22,439 nt of DNA from DASSKO01 sp035690425. Lineage in GTDB: Bacteria; Actinomycetota; Actinomycetes; Propionibacteriales; Nocardioidaceae. The stretch is taken from positions 1-22,439 of the forward strand of contig DASSKO010000001.1 of NCBI GenBank assembly GCA_035690425.1. The letters are read 5' to 3'. Position numbers and translations under genes: made by a program. Under the pieces are notes generated by a model that saw nothing but the letters and a program-made list of their open reading frames with translations, ran no database searches and was not told the origin of the DNA. Below are positions 7,553 to 14,873 of this stretch, in pieces. Each line of letters begins with the position of its first letter. Position 1 is the stretch's first letter.

Positions 7553-9070
7553 TCAGCGGCCCGGGTAGTTGGGCGCTTCGACGGTCATCGCGATGTCGTG
7601 CGGGTGGCTCTCCCGCAGGCCCGCCGCGGTGATGCGCACGAACCGGCCACGGTCCTGCAGCTCGGGGATGGTGCGGGCGCCGGTGTAGAACATCGCCTGG
7701 TGCAGACCGCCGACAAGCTGGTGCGCGACGGCGGACAGCGGGCCGCGGTAGGGCACCTGGCCCTCGATGCCCTCCGGCACGATCTGGTCGTCGCTGAGGA
7801 CCTCGGCCTGGAAGTAGCGGTCCTTGGAGAACGACGCCCGGCCACGCGAGGCCATGGCGCCCAGCGACCCCATGCCACGGTAGGTCTTGAACTGCTTGCC
7901 GTTGAGGAAGACGAGGTCTCCGGGGCTCTCCTCGCAGCCGGCGAGCATCGAGCCCAGCATCACCGTGTCGGCGCCTGCCACCATCGCCTTGGCGATGTCA
8001 CCGGAGTACTGCAGGCCACCGTCACCGATCACCGGGACGCCGGCAGGCCGACAGGCTTGAGCGGCCTCGTGGATCGCGGTGATCTGCGGCACGCCCACTC
8101 CGGCCACGACGCGGGTGGTGCAGATCGAGCCGGGGCCGACGCCGACCTTCACCGCGTCGGCACCGGCGTCGACGAATGCCTGCGCACCGGATCGGGTGGC
8201 CACATTGCCGCCGATCACCTGCACGTGCCGGGTGGCGGGATCGGCCTTGAGCCGCTGGACCATGTCGAGCATCACCCTGACGTGCCCGTGCGCGGTGTCG
8301 GCGACGATGACATCGGCTCCGGCCTCGACCAGCGTGGTGGCGCGCTCCCAGGCGTCGCCGAAGTAGCCGACCGCGGCGCCGACCAGCAGACGACCCTCGG
8401 CGTCCTTGGTGGCGTGCGGGTACTGCTCGGTCTTCACGAAGTCCTTGACCGTGATCAGGCCCGTCAGCCGTCCCTGCGCGTCGACCAGCGGCAGCTTCTC
8501 GATCTTGTGCTTGGCCAGCAGCGCAGCCGCGTCGGCCTGGCCGATACCCACCGGTGCCGTCACCAGCGGCATCGGCGTCATGAGCTCACGCACCAGACGG
8601 GTCGGCCACTGGTGAGCCGGCTCGAAGCGCAGGTCACGGTTGGTGATGATGCCCAGCAGCACCTGCCGCTCGTCGACGACCGGCAGCCCCGACACCCGGT
8701 AGCGCCCGCAGAGCTGGTCCAGCTCCTCGATGGTCGCGTCGGGCGCGATCGTCAGCGGATCGGTGATCATGCCCGACTCCGACCGCTTCACCAGGTCGAC
8801 CTGTCCGGCCTGGTCGCTGATCGAAAGGTTGCGGTGCAGCACCCCGATCCCGCCCTGACGGGCCATCGCCACCGCCATCCGCGCCTCGGTCACCGTGTCC
8901 ATGGCGCTGGAGAGCAGCGGCAGCCGGACGGTGAGCCCACGGGTCAGCCTCGAGCTGGTGTCGACGTCGCCGGGGACCATGTCGGTCTCTCCGGGCAGCA
9001 GCATGACGTCGTCGAAGGTGAGGCCGAGCGCGGTGAACTTGTCGGGGACTCCGGCGGCGGTCACTTCCAT
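7553..9070 (-). CDS. guaB: IMP dehydrogenase, GuaB
   Basis: GuaB oxidises IMP to XMP with NAD+, the rate-limiting step of guanine nucleotide synthesis. The 505-residue protein has the standard layout. The barrel start is FDDVMLLP (about 19-26). A pair of CBS domains is inserted at roughly 100-215. The catalytic loop GPGSICTTR has Cys317, and the flap carries Arg418-Tyr419 (KDRYFQ). Length and motifs are normal. The ATG at 9070 is preceded by GAGGTGAC, a good ribosome-binding site. It lies 100 bp after rsdA and 36 bp before guaB3, matching the mycobacterial sigD-rsdA-guaB2-guaB3 order, so it corresponds to guaB2 of that genus. Confidence 0.97.
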   Translation of the reverse strand: MEVTAAGVPDKFTALGLTFDDVMLLPGETDMVPGDVDTSSRLTRGLTVRLPLLSSAMDTVTEARMAVAMARQGGIGVLHRNLSISDQAGQVDLVKRSESGMITDPLTIAPDATIEELDQLCGRYRVSGLPVVDERQVLLGIITNRDLRFEPAHQWPTRLVRELMTPMPLVTAPVGIGQADAAALLAKHKIEKLPLVDAQGRLTGLITVKDFVKTEQYPHATKDAEGRLLVGAAVGYFGDAWERATTLVEAGADVIVADTAHGHVRVMLDMVQRLKADPATRHVQVIGGNVATRSGAQAFVDAGADAVKVGVGPGSICTTRVVAGVGVPQITAIHEAAQACRPAGVPVIGDGGLQYSGDIAKAMVAGADTVMLGSMLAGCEESPGDLVFLNGKQFKTYRGMGSLGAMASRGRASFSKDRYFQAEVLSDDQIVPEGIEGQVPYRGPLSAVAHQLVGGLHQAMFYTGARTIPELQDRGRFVRITAAGLRESHPHDIAMTVEAPNYPGR

Positions 9071-9155
9071 GTCACCTCATCGACTCGGGTGGTGCGATCA
9101 GCCGAGCCGGTGTTGGGCCCGGGTACGACGGACAGCACGCGGCACGGGTGCCACC

Positions 9156-9161
9156 ATCCTA
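9156..9161 (-). promoter_or_regulatory. Candidate -10 box for guaB
   Basis: TAGGAT on the minus strand, 86 nt upstream of the guaB ATG in the 100-bp gap after rsdA, fits the TANNNT pattern. No matching -35 hexamer is visible. It would let guaB be expressed independently of sigD-rsdA. Weak evidence. Confidence 0.28.
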
Positions 9162-9170
9162 TCGACCGGG

Positions 9171-10565
9171 TCAGGCCCCCTCGTCGGGCGGCTCGTCGGC
9201 CGCCGCGGGAGCCGTAGGGGCCGACGTGCCGGACGAGGCTGGTGTGGACGGCACGGTCGCCTCTGCCGGGGTGGTGTGGGCAGCGGTCGACTGGGTCGAC
9301 TCGCCCAGGCCGTCCGCACGAGCGCCCCCTGCCGCGACCTCCTCCGGGGGGGTGCCCGACGAGCCGGCGTCCGTCGCGTTCGGAGGGCTCGTCTGCGTCG
9401 TCGGGGTGGTGTCCGTCGGGGTGGTGTCCGCCGGGTCGGTGTCCGTCGCGTCCGACGAACCGGTGTCCGCGGGCTGCTCCGGCTCGGACGACGGCGTATC
9501 CGGCTGCTCCGGCTCCGAGGACGGCGTGTCCGGCTGCTCCGGCTCCGAGGGCGGCGTGTCCGGCTGCTCCGGCTCCGAGGACGGCGTGTCCGGCTGCTCC
9601 GGCTCCGAGGGCGGCGGGGTGGGCGCGGGCCCGTCCGACGTACCCGTGCCATCGCCCGGCGGCGCGTCGGCAGGCACATCGTCGGTGCTGCCGCCGGTGC
9701 CGTCATCGGACTCGGCACCAGGCGGGGACGCCGGGCCGTCGCCGGAGGAATCCGTCGGACCCGTCTCGACCGGGCCCGGCGGCGCCTCCTCCCCGGCCGG
9801 CGCCGGCGCACCCGCTCCGGTGTCGGTGGCCGTGCCATCCGCATCGACGGGCGGGGCCTCAACACCGGCCGCTGGGTCCTGCGGCTCGGCCGGCTCCCCC
9901 GCCGGCTCGTCGCCTCCGGCGTCAGCGCTGCGGTGAGGTCGGTCGGCGCTCGGCATCCATGCGTCGTCAACGGGCAGCGACAACACGTCATTCATGGTCC
10001 ATGGTGTACCCTGCGCGGGCTGGAGACCGAAGACCTCGCCGCCGATGATCTGGCCGTCCTGGCCTTCGATGGTGATCCCGACGGTGGTCGGTGCGAGGAT
10101 CTGGGTGACAGCTGCCTCGTCCTCCGCCGCACCGGTCTCGTCGCCCGCATCCGCGGACCCGCCCAGGCGAGGCAGGATCTTGCCTTGCTCGCCAGGAGCC
10201 ATGTGGTCGATGATGGTGCGCATGGGATAGAGGGGATCACCGGTGACTGCTGCGGAGATCCCGCCGGTGCAGACCACGCCGACGACCGCGACACCGGCGG
10301 CCAGCGACCGCAGCGCGAACCGACGGTCGACCATCGACCCGAGCGGCCCCGCGCCCGCCGGCCGCCTCGACGGCACCGCCACCAGTGGGCCCGCCGCGAC
10401 CTCGGGCACGACGTCATAGTCGGCCTCGGGCATCGGCGCCTCTCGCACCAGCCCGGCCAGGGCGGTGAGCGGCGCCACGGCTGGGTCGTGGGCGTCAACC
10501 GGCTCACCGCAGGCGAGGGCGTCGAGCAGGGCGTCGGTCGCCAGCACGTCACGGAGATCAGGCAC
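9171..10565 (-). CDS. rsdA: Anti-sigma-D factor RsdA, membrane-spanning, with Pro/Glu/Ser repeats
   Basis: RsdA homologues hold SigD inactive at the membrane and release it after regulated proteolysis. The 464-residue protein has a short cytosolic sigma-binding N-terminus (VPDLRDVLATDALLDAL, about 1-17). One transmembrane helix lies at about 85-107, followed by a conserved extracytoplasmic stretch to about 205 and a long acidic Pro/Ser/Thr/Glu-rich tail. The tail contains five tandem ten-residue units of the type SEPEQPDTPS. The start is GTG at 10565, overlapping the sigD stop by 8 nt, with GGGGGAGG just upstream; the frame itself is open to 10643. Overlap and order indicate translational coupling with sigD. 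The low-complexity tail is probably a wall-spanning or protease-sensing region, which is inference. Confidence 0.85.
   Translation of the reverse strand: MPDLRDVLATDALLDALACGEPVDAHDPAVAPLTALAGLVREAPMPEADYDVVPEVAAGPLVAVPSRRPAGAGPLGSMVDRRFALRSLAAGVAVVGVVCTGGISAAVTGDPLYPMRTIIDHMAPGEQGKILPRLGGSADAGDETGAAEDEAAVTQILAPTTVGITIEGQDGQIIGGEVFGLQPAQGTPWTMNDVLSLPVDDAWMPSADRPHRSADAGGDEPAGEPAEPQDPAAGVEAPPVDADGTATDTGAGAPAPAGEEAPPGPVETGPTDSSGDGPASPPGAESDDGTGGSTDDVPADAPPGDGTGTSDGPAPTPPPSEPEQPDTPSSEPEQPDTPPSEPEQPDTPSSEPEQPDTPSSEPEQPADTGSSDATDTDPADTTPTDTTPTTQTSPPNATDAGSSGTPPEEVAAGGARADGLGESTQSTAAHTTPAEATVPSTPASSGTSAPTAPAAADEPPDEGA
9472..9621. repeat. Five 30-bp in-frame tandem repeats inside rsdA
   Basis: Five contiguous 30-bp units begin at 9472, 9502, 9532, 9562 and 9592. 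The inner units differ at only one or two bases and the first is the most diverged. Each encodes ten residues (Gln-Pro-Asp-Thr-Pro-Ser/Pro-Ser-Glu-Pro-Glu). Because the unit is a multiple of three, copy-number change would alter tail length without a frameshift. Confidence 0.92.
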
Positions 10566-11157
10566 GGCTGCCTCCCCCCGCCTCGGCGACCGCAAGCTCT
10601 CGCAGCTTGCAGATCGCGCGATGCTGCGCGACCCGGACCGCACCGGGGGTCATCCCCAGGGAGCGCCCCGTCTCGTCGGCCGACATGCCCGCCGCCACCC
10701 GCAGCACCACGATCTCGCGGAGCTTCTCCGGCAACTCGTCGAGCAAGGTCATGGCCTGGCGCAGGTCGGCGGCGTTGACCGCGTGCTCCTCCGGTGTCGG
10801 CGAGTCGTCGACGTCGTCGGGCAGGTCGTCGGTCGGCCGGTCGGCACGGGCCATGCTGCGCTGGCTGTCCGCGACCTTGCGGGCGGCGATGCCGTAGACG
10901 AAGGCCTCGAACGGCTTGCCCTCGTCGCGATAGCGGGGCAACGCGGTCAGCACGGCGATGCACACGTCCTGCGCGACGTCGTCGGCGCTGTGGAGACCAC
11001 CCACCCACGATGCCAGCCGGGCCCGGCAGTAACGGTGCGCGATCACGCGTACCCGCTCCATCAGGCCACCGATCGACTCCGCGTCGCCGGCCCGTGCGTG
11101 CATGGCCAAGCGACTGAGCTGGAGTGCGTCGTCGACCTCGGCGGCGCGGACTGTCAT
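10558..11157 (-). CDS. sigD: ECF-type RNA polymerase sigma factor SigD
   Basis: The 199-residue sigma factor has two domains. Region 2 is at about 30-105, including SADDVAQDVCIAVLTALPRY and PFEAFVYGIAARKVAD for -10 recognition and core binding. Region 4 is at about 133-188, with the helix-turn-helix MSADETGRSLGMTPGAVRVAQHR (about 158-180) for -35 recognition. These features and the linked rsdA match mycobacterial SigD. The chosen ATG at 11157 has GGGGGT 4 nt upstream and gives the usual N-terminus; the frame is open to 11259. The stop overlaps the rsdA GTG. A whiB-type gene often lies just upstream in relatives, but the 213-bp gap 11158-11370 contains none. It holds only the groEL terminator and probably the sigD promoter. 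Confidence 0.93.
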   Translation of the reverse strand: MTVRAAEVDDALQLSRLAMHARAGDAESIGGLMERVRVIAHRYCRARLASWVGGLHSADDVAQDVCIAVLTALPRYRDEGKPFEAFVYGIAARKVADSQRSMARADRPTDDLPDDVDDSPTPEEHAVNAADLRQAMTLLDELPEKLREIVVLRVAAGMSADETGRSLGMTPGAVRVAQHRAICKLRELAVAEAGGGSRA

Positions 11158-11316
11158 CTGACCCCCATGGCTTCTCTGCGGCAGACCCGTGCCGTGAGCA
11201 ACGCACCCATTGTTACCCCACTCGCTCTCCGAGCGGAAGAAAACGTCCGCTACCGGCAAACGTCATCGGGGCACGCGACCGGCCCGGCAGGTGCAGGTAC
11301 GACCGTTACGACACGA

Positions 11317-11349
11317 GGCCCCGCGCCGGCACGACACCAGCGCGAGGCC
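11317..11349 (-). terminator. groESL terminator hairpin
   Basis: A 13-bp stem (11317-11329 with 11337-11349, two G-T wobbles, 7-nt loop) starts 22 bp after the groEL stop. It should end the groES-groEL transcript and insulate sigD. No long U-tract follows. Confidence 0.7.
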
Positions 11350-11370
11350 CCGTATCAGGACCGAGGTCGA

Positions 11371-12990
11371 TCAGTGGCCGTGACCGTGCCCGTGGCCGGC
11401 GGCCTCGGGCTCCTCGTCTTCGGGCTTGTCGACGATCAGGGTCTCGGTCGTCAACAGCATCGCCGCGATGGACGCGGCGTTGGTGAGCGCCGACCGGGTC
11501 ACCTTGACCGGGTCGATGACGCCGGCGGCCACCAGGTCGCCGTACTCCTCGGTGGCGGCGTTGTAGCCCTTGCCGTCACCGGCCTCGCGGACCTTGGAGA
11601 CCACGACGTAGCCCTGGACACCGCCGTTCTCGGCGATCCAGCGCAGCGGCTCGTCGGCCGCCTTGCGGACCACCGCGGCACCGGTGGCCTCGTCACCGGA
11701 CAGGCCCAGACCGCTGTCGAGTGCGGCCGTCGCGTGCACCAGGGCGGAGCCGCCACCGGCGACGATGCCCTCCTCGATCGCGGCGCGGGTCGCGGAGACG
11801 GCGTCCTCGATGCGGTGCTTCTTCTCCTTCAGCTCCACCTCGGTGGCGGCGCCGACGCGGATGACGCAGACGCCACCGGCCAGCTTGGCGAGCCGCTCCT
11901 GCAGCTTCTCACGGTCCCAGTCGGAGTCGCTCGCCTCGATCTCACGCTTGATCTGCGCGACCCGGCCATCGACGTCGGCGTTGTCACCGCCGCCCTCGAC
12001 GAGCGTGGTGTCGTCCTTGGTGATCGTGACCCGCCGGGTGGAGCCGAGAACCTCCAGGCCGACCTGGTCGAGCTTGAGGCCGACGTCGGCCGACACGACC
12101 TGGGCGCCGGTGAGCACCGCAATGTCCTGCAGCATCGCCTTGCGGCGGTCACCGAAGGCGGGAGCCTTGACCGCGGCGGCGTTGAACGTGCCGCGGATCT
12201 TGTTGACCACCAGGGTCGAGAGAGCCTCGCCCTCGATGTCCTCGGCGACGATGAACAGCGGCTTGCCGGCCTGGACGACCTTCTCCAGCAGCGGCAGCAG
12301 CTCGTTGACCGAAGAGATCTTGCCCTGCACGAGCAGCACGTAGGCGTCGTCGAGGACGGCCTCCATGCGCTCGGTGTCGGTCACCATGTAGGGCGAGATG
12401 TAGCCCTTGTCGAACTGCATGCCTTCGGTGAACTCGAGGTCGGTGCCGAGGGTGTTGGACTCCTCGACGGTGATGACGCCGTCCTTGCCGACCTTGTCGA
12501 AGGCCTCGGCGATCAGCTCACCGATGCGGCTGTCGCGGGCCGAGATCGTGGCGACCTTGGCCATGTCGTCCTTGGACTCGATCTCGCGGGCAGCCTTCAG
12601 CAGCGACTCCGACATGGCCGCGACGGCCGTGTCGATGCCGCGCTTGAGCGCGATCGGGTTGGCGCCGGCGGCCACGGCCCGCAGGCCCTCGTGCACCATC
12701 GCCTGGGCCAGCACGGTGGCGGTCGTGGTGCCGTCACCGGCGATGTCGTTGGTCTTGGTGGCGACTTCCTTGGCCAGCTGCGCGCCGAGGTTCTCGAACG
12801 GGTCGTCGAGCTCGATCTCACGCGCGACGGTCACGCCGTCGTTGGTGATGGTGGGGGCGCCCCACTTCTTGTCGAGCACGACGTAGCGACCCTTGGGGCC
12901 AAGGGTCACCTTGACGGTGTTGGCGAGCTTGTCCACGCCGCGCTCGAGCGCGCGGCGGGCATCCTCGTCGAACTCCAGAATCTTGGGCAT
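11371..12990 (-). CDS. groEL: Chaperonin GroEL1, 60 kDa, with His-rich tail
   Basis: GroEL folds client proteins in an ATP-driven ring together with GroES. The 539-residue protein starts MPKILEFDEDARRALERG. It carries the ATP-binding segment GDGTTTATVLAQ (Asp86 near the start of it) and the expected equatorial, intermediate and apical regions. The ATG at 12990 is the family start, and AAAGGG lies 9 nt upstream; the frame is open to 13014. Instead of the flexible Gly-Gly-Met tail of many GroELs it ends in (Gly-His)4. A His-rich end is the hallmark of the groES-linked GroEL1 copy in actinobacteria, where a second GroEL2 with a GGM tail is usually encoded elsewhere. It lies 86 bp after groES, past a strong intercistronic hairpin. 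Confidence 0.97.
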   Translation of the reverse strand: MPKILEFDEDARRALERGVDKLANTVKVTLGPKGRYVVLDKKWGAPTITNDGVTVAREIELDDPFENLGAQLAKEVATKTNDIAGDGTTTATVLAQAMVHEGLRAVAAGANPIALKRGIDTAVAAMSESLLKAAREIESKDDMAKVATISARDSRIGELIAEAFDKVGKDGVITVEESNTLGTDLEFTEGMQFDKGYISPYMVTDTERMEAVLDDAYVLLVQGKISSVNELLPLLEKVVQAGKPLFIVAEDIEGEALSTLVVNKIRGTFNAAAVKAPAFGDRRKAMLQDIAVLTGAQVVSADVGLKLDQVGLEVLGSTRRVTITKDDTTLVEGGGDNADVDGRVAQIKREIEASDSDWDREKLQERLAKLAGGVCVIRVGAATEVELKEKKHRIEDAVSATRAAIEEGIVAGGGSALVHATAALDSGLGLSGDEATGAAVVRKAADEPLRWIAENGGVQGYVVVSKVREAGDGKGYNAATEEYGDLVAAGVIDPVKVTRSALTNAASIAAMLLTTETLIVDKPEDEEPEAAGHGHGHGH

Positions 12991-13013
12991 CGGGTTAATC
13001 CCTTTCACGACCA

Positions 13014-13046
13014 CGCCCCGAGGGCCCGAGCGGGCCGCCCGGGGCG
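13014..13046 (-). promoter_or_regulatory. Intercistronic hairpin between groES and groEL1
   Basis: Nested GC-rich inverted repeats fill the 86-bp groES-groEL gap. The outer 7-bp arms are at 13014-13020 and 13040-13046. A 6-bp inner stem with a 2-nt loop lies at 13023-13036. It stands before the groEL ribosome-binding site. It may stabilise, process or partly terminate the message and so adjust the GroES:GroEL ratio. The hairpin is seen directly; the role is inference. Confidence 0.6.
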
Positions 13047-13076
13047 GAGGTCAGCTAAGAAAAGTGAACTGAGTCG

Positions 13077-13373
13077 TCACTTGTCGATGACGGCGAGGAC
13101 GTCGCGCGCGGAGAGGACGAGGTACTCCTCACCGGCGTACTTGACCTCGGTGCCGCCGTACTTGCTGTAGATGACCTTGTCGCCGACGGCCACGTCCAGC
13201 GGGACGCGGTTGCCGCTGTCGTCGACCCGGCCGGGACCCACGCTGAGAACCTCGCCCTCCTGGGGCTTCTCCTTGGCGGTGTCCGGGATGACCAGGCCGG
13301 AGGCGGTGGTCTGCTCGGCCTCGAGGGCCTTGACGAGGATGCGATCCTCGAGCGGCTTGATGTTGACCGACAC
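13077..13373 (-). CDS. groES: Co-chaperonin GroES, 10 kDa
   Basis: GroES caps the GroEL ring as a heptamer. The 98-residue protein has the usual N-terminus (SVNIKPLEDRILVK), the mobile loop that contacts GroEL (TTASGLVIPDTAKEKPQEG, about 22-40) and the closing strand YLVLSARDVLAVIDK. The start is GTG at 13373 with GGGGAGG 8 nt upstream; the frame is open to 13430 but the extra residues are not GroES-like. The leader contains a sigma-A-like promoter flanked by two CIRCE operators, so HrcA-type heat-shock control is very likely. It is first gene of the groES-groEL1 operon. Confidence 0.97.
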   Translation of the reverse strand: MSVNIKPLEDRILVKALEAEQTTASGLVIPDTAKEKPQEGEVLSVGPGRVDDSGNRVPLDVAVGDKVIYSKYGGTEVKYAGEEYLVLSARDVLAVIDK

Positions 13374-13472
13374 TGTGTCGACCTCCCCTTTCAAGGGACG
13401 AGTCAGGTGCTCTGAACGGTTTGTGGGCACGATCTGGTCTCACGTCGTCGCGGGTGCCGTGGGCCCGGATCG

Positions 13473-13499
13473 CTGGCACACTCACACCGAGAGTGCCAG
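13473..13499. promoter_or_regulatory. CIRCE operator 2 (groES-proximal)
   Basis: CTGGCACAC-N9-GAGTGCCAG is an inverted repeat with one mismatch and the canonical 9-nt spacer. It overlaps the predicted groES transcription start (around 13498). It is a second binding site for the HrcA repressor. Confidence 0.8.
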
Positions 13500-13504
13500 C
13501 ACCC

Positions 13505-13533
13505 AATCTATGCCCGGATTAGCACTCGGTCAA
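13505..13533 (-). promoter_or_regulatory. groES-groEL1 promoter
   Basis: On the minus strand TTGACC (13528-13533) is followed after exactly 17 nt by TAGATT (13505-13510), a good housekeeping-type promoter. The -35 box sits inside the spacer of CIRCE 1 and the start point falls in CIRCE 2. HrcA bound to either site would block polymerase. Confidence 0.75.
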
Positions 13534-13545
13534 CCTGAGTGCCAA
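13519..13545. promoter_or_regulatory. CIRCE operator 1
   Basis: TTAGCACTC-N9-GAGTGCCAA matches the CIRCE consensus at 17 of 18 arm positions with the standard 9-nt spacer. It embraces the groES -35 box and lies only 34 bp upstream of the divergent methyltransferase ATG at 13580. Confidence 0.92.
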
Positions 13546-13579
13546 CGTGGTGGTCCGCACACCGGGAGGAGTGCCCGCG

Positions 13580-14791
13580 ATGGACAGCGAACGGGAGCTA
13601 TCCATCCTGCGCGCCCTGCTGTCCCCCGCCGGTGCCCGGCTGCTGCAGGAGGTGCAGCGCGGCTACGCCGCAGGCGACGTGCTGGGTCTCTCCCGCCGAC
13701 TGCGCCGCGACCATCCCCCCGAGCTCGTCGCCGCGGCGATCAGCCAGGTGGAGCTGCGCCGGCGCGCACGCGTCAAGCTCGGCCCCGACGCCGAGCGGAT
13801 GTACTTCACGGCCGAGGCGCTGCAGCAGTCCACCCGTCGCTCGGTCGCCGACTACCGCGCCTCCCGGCTGGTGGCGCACGACGTGCACACGCTGCTGGAC
13901 CTCGGCTGCGGAGTCGGCGGCGACCTGGTGGCGGCCGGTGCCCGCGGCATCGCGGTCACCGGGGTGGAGATTGATCCGCTGCGCGCGGAGCTGGCCCGCG
14001 CCAACCTGGCGGCCCTCGGCCTGCCCGGGACGGTGGTCGACGGCGCGGCGGAGGATGCGGACCGCAACGGCTTCGACGCGGTGTTCGCCGATCCGGCCCG
14101 GCGCATCGGCGGACGCCGGCCGATCACGGGCCGGGCCGCCGACCCTGCGGCGTACTCGCCCCCGTGGGACTTCGTCACCGACCTCCTCTGTGGCGCCGAC
14201 GGGCAGACGGCGTGCGTGAAGGTCGCCCCGGGCATCCCCCACGAGCTGGTGCCGCACGGCGTGGAAGCCGAGTGGGTCAGCGACGAGGGCGAGCTGAAGG
14301 AGGCGGCGTTGTGGGCGGGGCGGCCGGTCGAGGCGCAACGCCGGGCGACCCTGCTGCCCACGGGCGCGACCCTGACCGAGGCCGACGACCCGGGCACGGC
14401 GGACGTGCTGCCGGTCGGCGCGGTGGTCTACGAGCCCGATCGGGCCGTCATCCGTGCAGGCCTGGTCACCGCGGTCGCCGATCTCGTCGGCGGTGGGTTG
14501 CTCGATGCCCGGATCGCCTACGTCACCGGGCCGAGGGAGGTCACGACGCCGTTCGCCCGGGGCTACCGGGTGCTGGAGCGGCTGCCGTTCCGGGAGAAGC
14601 TGCTCCGGGCCGCGCTGCGCGAGCGTGGTGTCGGCACCCTCACCATCAAGAAGCGCGGTGTGGAGGTGACCCCCGAGGCGCTGCGCCAGCGGCTGGCCCT
14701 GCGCGGGGACGCCGACGCCACCATCATCGTGACCCGGGCGGCCGGGCGGGCGACGGTGTTCCTCGTCGACCCCCTCCCGAACGCCATGTGA
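13580..14791 (+). CDS. Class I SAM-dependent methyltransferase with THUMP-like C-terminal domain
   Basis: This is a 403-residue predicted methyltransferase. An N-terminal helical region (1-100) precedes a Rossmann-type SAM domain. Motif I is DLGCGVGGD (107-115), the acidic residue after strand 2 is in VEID (129-132), and motif IV is DPARR (171-175). The C-terminal 80 residues (RVLERLPFREKLLRAALRERGVGTLTIKKRGVEVTPE and onward) look like the THUMP-like domain, which points to an RNA substrate. Target and base are unknown. The ATG at 13580 has GGGAGGAG 8 nt upstream; the frame is open to 13547. It diverges from groES across a shared 206-bp region containing both CIREs/CIRCE sites. Its last codons and stop lie inside the 82-bp palindrome at 14781-14862. 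Confidence 0.85.
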   Translation: MDSERELSILRALLSPAGARLLQEVQRGYAAGDVLGLSRRLRRDHPPELVAAAISQVELRRRARVKLGPDAERMYFTAEALQQSTRRSVADYRASRLVAHDVHTLLDLGCGVGGDLVAAGARGIAVTGVEIDPLRAELARANLAALGLPGTVVDGAAEDADRNGFDAVFADPARRIGGRRPITGRAADPAAYSPPWDFVTDLLCGADGQTACVKVAPGIPHELVPHGVEAEWVSDEGELKEAALWAGRPVEAQRRATLLPTGATLTEADDPGTADVLPVGAVVYEPDRAVIRAGLVTAVADLVGGGLLDARIAYVTGPREVTTPFARGYRVLERLPFREKLLRAALRERGVGTLTIKKRGVEVTPEALRQRLALRGDADATIIVTRAAGRATVFLVDPLPNAM

Positions 14792-14862
14792 CCATGGCCT
14801 GCTCCTACCTCCCTCGGCCTGCAAGCCGGGGGAGCCTGGTGCACACCATGGTCACATGGCGT
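14781..14862. repeat. 82-bp concentric palindrome between convergent genes (bidirectional terminator or small palindromic element)
   Basis: Perfect 17-bp arms (14781-14797 and 14846-14862) enclose 48 bp. That interior holds a second inverted repeat (14809-14818 with 14825-14834, one G-T wobble, 6-nt loop). Both repeats have exactly the same centre (14821.5). The linking bulges are 11 nt on each side. Each outer arm is itself a near-palindrome. The left arm includes the last codons and TGA of the methyltransferase gene, and the right arm lies 11 bp beyond the GH3 gene stop. It probably terminates transcription in both directions, but it is larger and more symmetric than needed for that. Confidence 0.85.
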
Positions 14863-14873
14863 CCTGACAGCAA

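Noticed and set aside
7538..9217. 559-codon plus-strand open frame opposite guaB
   Set aside because: Antisense shadow of a gene with complete IMPDH motifs.
9472..9621. 30-bp direct repeats as a possible CRISPR array
   Set aside because: The units are contiguous with no spacers and encode an in-frame ten-residue repeat inside rsdA.
10465..13170. 901-codon plus-strand open frame opposite groEL and sigD
   Set aside because: It overlaps several certain genes, has low-complexity Leu/Gly/Arg/Asp composition and crosses gene boundaries.
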